NCBI GenBank assembly: GCA_902762905.1
Contig: CACWQE010000007.1
Span: 1-64,000 of the forward strand
Direction: 5' to 3'
DNA length: 64,000 bases
Source: an uncultured Lachnospiraceae bacterium
GTDB lineage: Bacteria > Bacillota > Clostridia > Lachnospirales > Lachnospiraceae
The notes beneath the pieces are model-generated. The model saw only the letters and a program-made list of their open reading frames with translations. It did not search any database and was not told where the DNA came from. The position numbers and the translations under genes were made by a program. Below are positions 17,866 to 24,949 of the stretch, one piece after another. How positions within the stretch are numbered: the first letter of the stretch is position 1; each line of letters starts with the position of its first letter.

Positions 17866-19110
17866 TTATTTGTAAATCTTCACTGAACCAGATTTACTAG
17901 CAACGTTTACACGTCCTGATGATGCATCATCATCCGCAACTTTTACGTAGACTGGAAGCTTAGATGTATTATTAATTGTAACCCTAACTCCAACCTTATC
18001 CTCTTCATCTTTCTTAGCAGATGACTGTAACAACACTTTAATATCCTCTGCTGAAGTTACTTCTGCTGTATAAGAAGTTGAATTATCCAAAACATATTTA
18101 CAATATGTCTTTCCATCTTCCTCATAGAAATCAAAACTTAATGTTGAAACACTATTATCACTATTAGAAATCACACTTGCATCTTTGCCTGAACCATTCT
18201 GTCCAACAACCTTAGCAGAAACATCACTTCCTGATGGATTCAATAAGGCATAGAAGTCATAACTATTCACGATTGCCGCACCATCATTTTCATCATACTT
18301 ATTAAGCGAAGAATCACTTCCGCTTGCAGAACCGCTTCCGCCCTCGAAAATATTACCTACACCAACTTCTACATCATCAAGATCAATTGAGCGAGGTGAA
18401 CGATCTGGGCTTTCAATTGCGTAACACATCAGATTCATCTTACCTGTATACAGATTATCTTCTGCATCATAAGCAATTTCAATACTATCTACAGTCATAC
18501 GATCTGTATATGTATCTACATAAGATACAATATCCTTAATTGCACTATAACTTCCTGTATATTCAATTGGAAAAGCTGCACGATAGCACTGATATCCAGC
18601 ATCCGTTGCATTCTCTGCTACGTCTGTTGTTCCGTCAGCTGCAGTTGTTGTCTCTGTTGTTGCTGTAGTCACCTCTGTAGTCGTCGCCTCTGTAGTTGCA
18701 GCAGTATCTGTTGTGCTACCATCTGTAAGTGCAGCATCTCCTCCTCCAACTCCTAATGTGTAGAATTGCTCTTTCTCGCCCAATCCTAATGACGTAACAT
18801 CAAATTCATAATCTTCTTTAATTCCCTGTAAGAACATAATGCTAATTTCCTGATTCAGATCTGCAGGAAATGAATTCATAATATCATCAAATTTTCCTTG
18901 ATATTCCTCTGTCTCAGCCAGATATTGATCACGTTTTGCCTGTTTACCCTGTAATTCCACCAATCTTGCTTGTAAAGTCTGATTCTCACTCTTAATTCTT
19001 GAAACGTCGTCCATATTAGGTTTTGCTACATATAATATTGACATTACAGCAATTACAACACCTACAAGTCCGATCAATAACGCTTTTTGTGAATTAGTAA
19101 TACTTCCCAT
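17866..19110 (-). CDS. pilO: Type IV pilus alignment protein PilO-like
   Basis: A 414-residue bitopic inner-membrane protein. One transmembrane segment (residues ~9-29, ALLIGLVGVVIAVMSILYVA) is followed by a coiled coil (ENQTLQARLVELQGKQAKRD) and the FPADLNQE motif usual at the start of the PilO ferredoxin-like domain. The domain is split by a Thr/Ala-rich low-complexity insert (~130-165) containing TTEATTTEVTTATTETTTAA. The C-terminal ~150 residues look like an extra beta domain. PilO pairs with PilN to link the motor and platform to the pilus. AGGAGGG precedes the ATG; it follows pilMN by 12 bp. Confidence 0.8.
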   Translation of the reverse strand: MGSITNSQKALLIGLVGVVIAVMSILYVAKPNMDDVSRIKSENQTLQARLVELQGKQAKRDQYLAETEEYQGKFDDIMNSFPADLNQEISIMFLQGIKEDYEFDVTSLGLGEKEQFYTLGVGGGDAALTDGSTTDTAATTEATTTEVTTATTETTTAADGTTDVAENATDAGYQCYRAAFPIEYTGSYSAIKDIVSYVDTYTDRMTVDSIEIAYDAEDNLYTGKMNLMCYAIESPDRSPRSIDLDDVEVGVGNIFEGGSGSASGSDSSLNKYDENDGAAIVNSYDFYALLNPSGSDVSAKVVGQNGSGKDASVISNSDNSVSTLSFDFYEEDGKTYCKYVLDNSTSYTAEVTSAEDIKVLLQSSAKKDEEDKVGVRVTINNTSKLPVYVKVADDDASSGRVNVASKSGSVKIYK

Positions 19111-19122
19111 TCTTCATCCCTC

Positions 19123-20760
19123 CTATTCTGCTGGAACTGTCTCTAATGTTGCATCTCCTGCATTCTGCTCATCAAGAGTTGCCTCATCCTCTTCATCCGT
19201 TGAAACAAATACAGCTGTCAAATTAAATGTACTAATCTCTTCGCCAGTCTCCTCATCTAACTCAGTTGCAATATCTGTAACAAATACATCATCAATGCAA
19301 TCAATTTTCTTTAATTGAATAATAAATTTGGCAATTGCATCATAATTCTTTGCTGTACCTTCCATTTTAATATCAGCATCCGTAGACGAATAAGTAGCAA
19401 TCTGCAAATCTTTCGGCTGATTCTTCTCTAACTCGTCAAACAGAGTTGAGAAATTCTCATTCAATGTCTTAGTCTGATCATACATACTCTTGATATCATC
19501 ATACTTAGCCATAACATCATCATGTTCACTAATAATCTGATCAATATCAGCAATTGCTGCAATCTGTGCATTTAATGAATTCTGTTCTGCCTGTGCATTG
19601 TTCTTCATAACAATCGTAGCCACAGATGCTCCTGCTGCAATCACAACACCAGCAATCAAAACACCTACTCCATACTTCATATAATCCGCACTATTAGCAC
19701 CCTTTGTCTTAACCTCTGTAGGACGGAATCCCATCGGTGCAAAAGCAGCACCAATCGGAGAGATTAAATATACTGGATTATAAATCTTAAGATCAATTTT
19801 AGGGTCGAACTTAACATTATATAAACTATCCATAATCTTGGTCTGGATGTTTAACTGAATCTTAAATAAACCATCAATACCACGAATCAGTGCACCATCA
19901 CCTGTTAAGAACACATCATCAATCGGCTTGTCTGGATTCTTTGCCACATAATAGTCAATAACACGACCAACGTTATTAATCAAATAACGAAATGCTCCTG
20001 TTGCTGCATTGTCGTCAAAATCAACTGTTACCAATCGTTCATTCTGTAATAATGTCATTGCTGTTGTCGCATCCACACCTTTTTCATCCATAACTTCTGT
20101 CACAACAGCATTCGTTCCATATGGGACAGTACGTTGTAACAACAACGTATCTCCTTTTACAATATTTAAAATTGTAGACTCACTACCCAACTGGATAACC
20201 ATTGTTGTCATAGTTGAACTTGTCTGTGTCTTGATCAACTGCAACATAGAATTACCAACATAATCCACTGCCTGTACAGTCAGTCCCAACATACTTCCCA
20301 ATTCATAATAGCCCTTCACCATTGCAATTGGAGCTGCAACTACCATCAATTTCAACTGCTTGCTCTTATCTTCATTGACAACATGTTCCAATATAGTATG
20401 AGACACAATATAATCTTCTACATTAACAGGGAAATATTCTGAAGCATTCGCTGCAACAATTCCCTTTACCTTATTCTCTTTTACATCTGGAATTAATACT
20501 TCACGGTTAACCGCTTTCGTAGAACTCAAAATAAAGATTGCGTTTTTATTGGTTACACCGTTTGCCTCTAATTGTTCCTTAATAGCTGCCGCAATCTTTT
20601 CAATATCCCGAAGTGCACCATCTTCATATGCATCTTCTGGTGTCTCAAATATTAATGCATTATGCACTACCGTCTGTTTCTTTGTTGAAGGTGATACTTC
20701 AACAATCGTAATACTTTCATTTGTTATTTCTATTGTTAAGACTTTATTACTCTTTGCCAT
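19123..20760 (-). CDS. pilMN: PilM-PilN fusion protein
   Basis: Residues 1-~345 are the actin-like ATP-binding PilM domain: VLTIEITNESITIVEV at the N-terminus, then EYFPVNVEDYIVSHTI and DDVFLTGDGALIRGIDGLF. One transmembrane helix (~361-384) and a PilN-like periplasmic part follow (coiled coil SLNAQIAAIADIDQIISEHD, then a ferredoxin-like domain with IKMEGTAKNYDAIAKFI and a final FNLTAVFV strand). In most bacteria PilM is cytosolic and binds the N-terminus of PilN; here they are one chain. A pilMN gene is known in Clostridioides difficile, so the fusion has precedent. GGGAGG precedes the ATG. The acidic C-terminal tail is unusual. Confidence 0.85.
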   Translation of the reverse strand: MAKSNKVLTIEITNESITIVEVSPSTKKQTVVHNALIFETPEDAYEDGALRDIEKIAAAIKEQLEANGVTNKNAIFILSSTKAVNREVLIPDVKENKVKGIVAANASEYFPVNVEDYIVSHTILEHVVNEDKSKQLKLMVVAAPIAMVKGYYELGSMLGLTVQAVDYVGNSMLQLIKTQTSSTMTTMVIQLGSESTILNIVKGDTLLLQRTVPYGTNAVVTEVMDEKGVDATTAMTLLQNERLVTVDFDDNAATGAFRYLINNVGRVIDYYVAKNPDKPIDDVFLTGDGALIRGIDGLFKIQLNIQTKIMDSLYNVKFDPKIDLKIYNPVYLISPIGAAFAPMGFRPTEVKTKGANSADYMKYGVGVLIAGVVIAAGASVATIVMKNNAQAEQNSLNAQIAAIADIDQIISEHDDVMAKYDDIKSMYDQTKTLNENFSTLFDELEKNQPKDLQIATYSSTDADIKMEGTAKNYDAIAKFIIQLKKIDCIDDVFVTDIATELDEETGEEISTFNLTAVFVSTDEEDEATLDEQNAGDATLETVPAE

Positions 20761-20806
20761 ATCGTAGCCTCCCTCGCTAATCAGAAGTTATTAAAATAAG
20801 GGATAT

Positions 20807-21607
20807 TCACATCCCCAACATGCCCAGATACCAGCTCACAAGCTGTTCACCGCATATCATTGTAATATAAACGCCCAAAGATAAATACGGGCCGAAAGCA
20901 AACTGTCGTCCGCTTTCCTTAATCTTCATTATAATCAGATGTATCACCGACCCTGCAATACAACCAATTCCTAATGCTATAAAATTAAGTTTCCAGCCTA
21001 ATAGTAAGCCAGTTGCTGCCATTAATTTGATGTCACCGTCCCCTATCACGCTACTTATCTCTTCACCATAACGCCGTCTCATAAGCGGCGTAGCAATCCA
21101 GTTCGTAACGCATAAAAAACCGCTGACTGCAATAAGACCAATTAAATATTGTAACCAATTAGAATAATCTGCAAATAAATGAATTAGTCCACACACACAA
21201 ATAATACAAGTATACTCCACTGGAATATACTGTGTCATCCAATCAACTATACTCAATGCCAAAAGCATTCCCGCAGAAATAATATATAGAACATTCTGTA
21301 TGTTATTGCCCCCTGACCAAAGGAGCAATCCAGATATTAAAATAAATGTACAACCAAACCATATATATTGCTGTGTCGTTGCCCTTTTTCTGGCACAACA
21401 TTGCTTTCGAACATTCAAAAACGCAACAAGCATAAACTCACTCACAACATTGCTCTTTCCATGAAAAAAATCTTTACGTGCAAAGCACGTCTCTTTTTTT
21501 TCACATTCTGCGCAATCCTGCTCCGCCACATATAACACATAATATGCAAGTGGTACACTCGTCGCACTCAGTATAATTGTCAATACAATTATTAAAATAT
21601 AATACAT
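20807..21607 (-). CDS. pilD: Prepilin peptidase (A24 family)
   Basis: A polytopic membrane aspartyl protease that removes prepilin leaders. Catalytic aspartates lie in SIVDWMTQYIP and in the hallmark GDGDIKLMAATG; FGPYLSLG near the end is also conserved. The N-terminal ~90 residues contain a CAEC pair and a later C and CC, but do not look like the standard N-methyltransferase domain, so the methylation function is uncertain. The frame can be extended to a TTG at 21646, but that codon lies beside the loop of a strong hairpin (21627-21657); the ATG at 21607 is preferred, with a weak AGGG site. Encoded right after the major pilin. Confidence 0.85.
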   Translation of the reverse strand: MYYILIIVLTIILSATSVPLAYYVLYVAEQDCAECEKKETCFARKDFFHGKSNVVSEFMLVAFLNVRKQCCARKRATTQQYIWFGCTFILISGLLLWSGGNNIQNVLYIISAGMLLALSIVDWMTQYIPVEYTCIICVCGLIHLFADYSNWLQYLIGLIAVSGFLCVTNWIATPLMRRRYGEEISSVIGDGDIKLMAATGLLLGWKLNFIALGIGCIAGSVIHLIIMKIKESGRQFAFGPYLSLGVYITMICGEQLVSWYLGMLGM

Positions 21608-21626
21608 ATCTTCATATACCCTAAAT

Positions 21627-21657
21627 GGTACATTCCCTATGTACAAGGGAATGTACC
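21627..21657 (-). promoter_or_regulatory. Stem-loop between major pilin and prepilin peptidase genes
   Basis: A perfect 11-bp inverted repeat (GGTACATTCCC / GGGAATGTACC) with a 9-nt loop starts 12 bp after the pilin stop codon. No T-run follows on the minus strand, so it is not a standard terminator. It is well placed to protect the pilin mRNA 3' end or to attenuate transcription into pilD. Confidence 0.75.
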
Positions 21658-21669
21658 TCTAAGTTGTTA

Positions 21670-22131
21670 TTATTTAAGGTTAGAACCAGTTTCTGGATAA
21701 ACCTCATTTGCTGCATTTGCATCACCAACATATACTTTAATTGTATTACTTGCTGCATCCAAATCAATGTAGAATGTCTGATCCATGGAGCCACCCTGCA
21801 TATCCTTCTTAGCCTTACCGGTCGGAACAGAAGTTGTACCCAAAGCAGAAGCAAACTCTGTCTTGAAACTGTCGCCTGACAAATCAGCTGCAGCCAATGG
21901 ATGCATTGACCATGAATTAGTTCCTGAAGGCGCTACATCAAACGCATTTTCATTAGACAATGCTGTTGTGATAGCTGTTGCAATTGTCTGTCCAGTCTGG
22001 ATATCTGTAGAGATTCTAGACTTGTTGATGTACTTGATCAATGCTGGTGCAAGAGCACCTGCTAAGATAGCCATAATCGCAATAACGATAATAAGCTCAA
22101 CCATTGAGAAACCTTTGTTTGTTTTTTTCAT
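21670..22131 (-). CDS. pilA: Major type IV pilin
   Basis: A 153-residue prepilin with a textbook leader, MKKTNKG/FSMVELIIVIAIMAIL: short basic leader, Gly at -1, Phe at +1, Glu at +5. The hydrophobic helix runs into ALIKYINKSRISTDIQTGQT, as in major pilins of Clostridia. The globular domain is small, has no Cys pair, and ends in ...YPETGSNLK. It is taken as the major subunit because it is small, directly follows a long structured leader region and precedes pilD. AAAAGGAGAG precedes the ATG. Flanking RNA structures suggest separate control of its level relative to the assembly genes. Confidence 0.88.
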   Translation of the reverse strand: MKKTNKGFSMVELIIVIAIMAILAGALAPALIKYINKSRISTDIQTGQTIATAITTALSNENAFDVAPSGTNSWSMHPLAAADLSGDSFKTEFASALGTTSVPTGKAKKDMQGGSMDQTFYIDLDAASNTIKVYVGDANAANEVYPETGSNLK

Positions 22132-22170
22132 AATTATCTCTCCTTTTCTTATATGAATATTTTATTAAAA

Positions 22171-22192
22171 CTGTCGTGGTTGTCGTCGACAG
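22171..22192 (-). promoter_or_regulatory. Small hairpin in the pilin leader
   Basis: CTGTCG/CGACAG, a 6-bp stem with a 10-nt loop, ends 40 bases before the pilin ATG and is followed on the minus strand by TTTTAAT. It could be a weak attenuator or part of the leader fold. Confidence 0.35.
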
Positions 22193-22215
22193 GTTTAATC
22201 GTGTGAAATTAATAA

Positions 22216-22345
22216 CGCCATGCCATCTCGACTTCGTTCCACTCGTCTTGATGCGGCTAGTCGCCGTATATTATACAGCCACATGTTAATTCGCCATGCC
22301 AGCTCGATTTCACTTCGTTCATCTCGCTGCGGCTAATCGCCGTAT
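22216..22345. repeat. Two imperfect 54-bp direct repeats upstream of the pilin gene
   Basis: Copy 1 is 22216-22269 and copy 2 is 22292-22345. By eye about 43 of 54 positions match. Both begin CGCCATGCCA and end CGCCGTAT, with an internal GCGGCTA.TCGCC segment that can form a short stem. They lie between pilC and the pilin gene. The unit is GC-richer than its surroundings and has no plausible reading frame. Confidence 0.75.
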
Positions 22346-22410
22346 GTATGGTCAGCCAACAACAAGTTATCGCAAGTAAACTTGCAAAACTTGCTCTTGT
22401 CCGACCATAC
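22346..22410 (-). ncRNA. Nested stem-loop, possible cis-regulatory RNA after pilC
   Basis: Three nested complementary pairs: GTATGGTC (22346-22353) with 22403-22410; ACAAG (22362-22366) with 22396-22400; GCAAGT (22372-22377) with 22380-22385. The order is consistent with one elongated hairpin on the minus-strand transcript, starting 16 bases after the pilC stop. No T-run follows. Whether it is a processing site, an attenuator or a leader element is unknown; it does not resemble the cyclic-di-GMP riboswitch classes I know. Confidence 0.4.
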
Positions 22411-22426
22411 GCATGGCTCATATGTA

Positions 22427-23641
22427 TTACATATTGTCAATACCTTCGTACATACTAAGGATAGGACCGTATACTGCTGCTACAATCAAGCCTACAATAC
22501 CAGCCATCAATACCATAGTTAACGGTTCCATTGCTTGTGTCAAAGATTCTGTTGCAAGATCCACTTCTCTCTCATAGAGATCTGCAACCTTATCCATCAT
22601 GTCTTCAATATTACCTGTCTCTTCACCAATCTTAACCATCTGCACTAACATAGTCGGGAACACTCCCATATCCTTTAATGGTTTAGAAAGTGGAAGACCT
22701 TTTGCAACCTGCGCTTTTGTATCCATCAGTCCATCCCGGAAAATCTTGTTGTCCATCATCTTAGCAACCTGTTCAATTGCATCTAACATCGGGATACCTG
22801 CTGCCATCAAAGTGCTTAACGTTCTTGCAAATCTAGAAGCATTCGACTTAATTACCAAATCCTTGAAGATTGGTGCATTAATCGCAATCTTAGCTGAAAG
22901 CAACTGACCCGTTGGTGTTGCTTTGAACATCTTCACACCGAACACGATAGCTGCAATTATAACAACTAACAAGTACCACTTTGTTAATATAAAATTACTA
23001 CCTGCCATCATTAATCTAGTTGCCCACGGTAACTGGGTTCCCATATCTGCAAACATATCTACAAATGAAGGAATAACTGCAATCATAACTACAACGATAA
23101 CTAAGACAGCTACAATCATGACAATAATCGGATACGTTAACGCTCCCTTAATCTTACCCTTCAGCGCATCATCCTTCTCAAAGTGAGTAGACAGTCTTGC
23201 AAAAGAAGTCTCCATACTACCTGAAGCCTCACCAGCAGCTACCATGTTAATCATAATTGGTGGAAATACACTCGGATTCAAACGCATCGCATCTGAGAAT
23301 GTTCCACCTTTCTCTACATAAATCTTCGCCTCTACCAACGCATTCTTAAGTGTCTTATTGTCCATCTGTTCTGACAACATCTCTAACGCCGTAATTACCG
23401 TAACACCAGCATTCAAAATACTTACCATCTGTTTACACAATATCGACAGATCACGACTCTTCACCTTTTTCTTTCCGATGCTGATTCCTTTTCCAGTAGA
23501 TTCACCTGCATCTTTCATCTCTGTCACTGACAGGCCTTCTGACTTCAGCTTGTCCATCGCTTTCTCACGATCTGCTGCATCAATGGTTCCCTTCTTAGCT
23601 TTACCATTGGCATCTACTGCCTTGTAATTAAACTGTGCCAT
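22427..23641 (-). CDS. pilC: Type IV pilus inner-membrane platform protein PilC
   Basis: A 404-residue GspF/PilC protein on which PilB and PilT act. It starts MAQFNYKAVDANGK, the family's usual opening, and has two GspF domains (~65-190 and ~270-390), each with the conserved 'LSTLLAAGI/ILNAGV...AL' pattern (CKQMVSILNAGVTVITALEM and ARTLSTLMAAGIPMLDAIEQ) and G-E-x-S/T-G-x-hxxxh motifs (AAGEASGSMETSF, KIGEETGNIEDMM). Three hydrophobic segments are visible. The frame extends seven codons upstream (23662), but GGAGGAG is spaced correctly for the ATG at 23641. Confidence 0.92.
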   Translation of the reverse strand: MAQFNYKAVDANGKAKKGTIDAADREKAMDKLKSEGLSVTEMKDAGESTGKGISIGKKKVKSRDLSILCKQMVSILNAGVTVITALEMLSEQMDNKTLKNALVEAKIYVEKGGTFSDAMRLNPSVFPPIMINMVAAGEASGSMETSFARLSTHFEKDDALKGKIKGALTYPIIVMIVAVLVIVVVMIAVIPSFVDMFADMGTQLPWATRLMMAGSNFILTKWYLLVVIIAAIVFGVKMFKATPTGQLLSAKIAINAPIFKDLVIKSNASRFARTLSTLMAAGIPMLDAIEQVAKMMDNKIFRDGLMDTKAQVAKGLPLSKPLKDMGVFPTMLVQMVKIGEETGNIEDMMDKVADLYEREVDLATESLTQAMEPLTMVLMAGIVGLIVAAVYGPILSMYEGIDNM

Positions 23642-23673
23642 TCTAACTCCTCCACCATTCATCTTCCATTCAT

Positions 23674-23704
23674 ACTATATTCGAATTCTATTCTCTTCCG
23701 TCAA
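23674..23704 (-). promoter_or_regulatory. Possible promoter upstream of pilC
   Basis: TTGACG (23699-23704) and TATAGT (23674-23679) with a 19-nt spacer, about 33 bases before the pilC start. The spacer is longer than the ideal 17. The pilT-pilC gap of 189 bp makes an internal promoter reasonable. Confidence 0.35.
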
Positions 23705-23830
23705 CAATCGAACAAATTATGAACATTTTATTAACAAATTATTATTTATGTATGATAATACCTTATCTTGTTCAAAATTGCAATAATTATTTGAGAAAAA
23801 AAGGAATTATTATTAATTTTTGCCAATAGT

Positions 23831-24883
23831 TTACATCTTTTTCTTCATTGCTGCCTGATCCTGTGCATAAATTAGTGCATTTTCACGACTAATTGCCCCT
23901 TCTCTGTACAATTCATACAAATGATCATCCAATGTGATCATACCCATCTGTCGACTTGTCTGGATGGTTGACTGAATCTGATGCGTCTTAGCCTCACGAA
24001 TCAAGCTTCGGATTGCTGGGCTGCCAAACATTACCTCAAATGCAGCAACTCGTCCTCTTCCATCTTCCGCAGGTACTAACGCCTGTGAGATAACACCTTC
24101 CAAGATCATTGCTAACTGTACTCTTGTCTGTTGCTGCTGATGCGTCGGGAACACGTCGATAATACGGTCGATCGTGTTCGCAGCTCCGATGGTATGCAAA
24201 GTCGAGAAAACCAAGTGTCCGGTCTCAGCCGCTGTAATAGCCGTCGAGATCGTCTCAAGGTCACGCATCTCTCCTAACAGAATAATGTCTGGATCTTCAC
24301 GAAGTGCAGCTCTCAAGGCATTACCATAACTCAATGTATCCATACCAACTTCCCGCTGGTTCACAACTGACTTCTTATGATGATGTACATACTCGATTGG
24401 ATCCTCCAGGGTAATAATATGATCTGTCAGGTTCTCATTCGCTTTATTAATAATAGAAGCAAGTGTTGTAGACTTTCCGGAACCGGTAGGTCCGGTTACC
24501 AATACCAATCCTCTCTTTCTCTTATAGAGTTCTACAACCTCTGGTGGAATTCCCAACTGATCCGGTCTTGGAATCACCGTCTCTACCCGTCGGTAAGCAG
24601 CTGCCATATTACCACGATCCATAAATACATTCACACGGAAACGTCCTGTCTCATCACTATCGAATGAAAAGTCGACCTCGCCTCTCTCCTTGAGAATCTG
24701 TTTATGTCTCTCATGCATTGTTGCACCGATCATCTCTGCCGCATCTGCCGGTTCCAATGGTGGGCACTCCACCTCGATCAGTTTACCATTAATTCTAAGC
24801 TTCGGTGGAATACCTACCGCAATATGTACATCGGAAGCTTTCTGCTCCACCGAAAACGCTAATAACTCCTTAACATCAATCAT
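23831..24883 (-). CDS. pilT: Pilus retraction ATPase PilT
   Basis: A 350-residue hexameric secretion ATPase that depolymerises pili (twitching, DNA uptake). Visible motifs: SDVHIAVG at the N-terminus; Walker A GPTGSGKST near residue 130; Asp box (TLEDPIEYVH); Walker B DPDIILLGEMRD; His box (GHLVFSTLHT). The AIRSLIREAKTHQI segment near the end is the PilT-type AIRNLIRE motif, which separates it from PilB. Length is normal for PilT. GGAAAGGGG precedes the ATG; pilB ends 66 bp upstream. Confidence 0.95.
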   Translation of the reverse strand: MIDVKELLAFSVEQKASDVHIAVGIPPKLRINGKLIEVECPPLEPADAAEMIGATMHERHKQILKERGEVDFSFDSDETGRFRVNVFMDRGNMAAAYRRVETVIPRPDQLGIPPEVVELYKRKRGLVLVTGPTGSGKSTTLASIINKANENLTDHIITLEDPIEYVHHHKKSVVNQREVGMDTLSYGNALRAALREDPDIILLGEMRDLETISTAITAAETGHLVFSTLHTIGAANTIDRIIDVFPTHQQQQTRVQLAMILEGVISQALVPAEDGRGRVAAFEVMFGSPAIRSLIREAKTHQIQSTIQTSRQMGMITLDDHLYELYREGAISRENALIYAQDQAAMKKKM

Positions 24884-24949
24884 CTCTGTTCCCCTTTCCT
24901 CTTGTCACCTTTTGTTATCTCTTTCCTTGAACCTCATTCATGGTATATT

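Noticed and set aside
22216-22345. CRISPR array
   Set aside because: Only two imperfect 54-bp copies separated by 22 bp, with no cas genes nearby.
22132-22426. Cyclic-di-GMP riboswitch upstream of the pilin gene
   Set aside because: I looked for the GEMM-I and class II conserved cores and saw neither; only hairpins and direct repeats are present.
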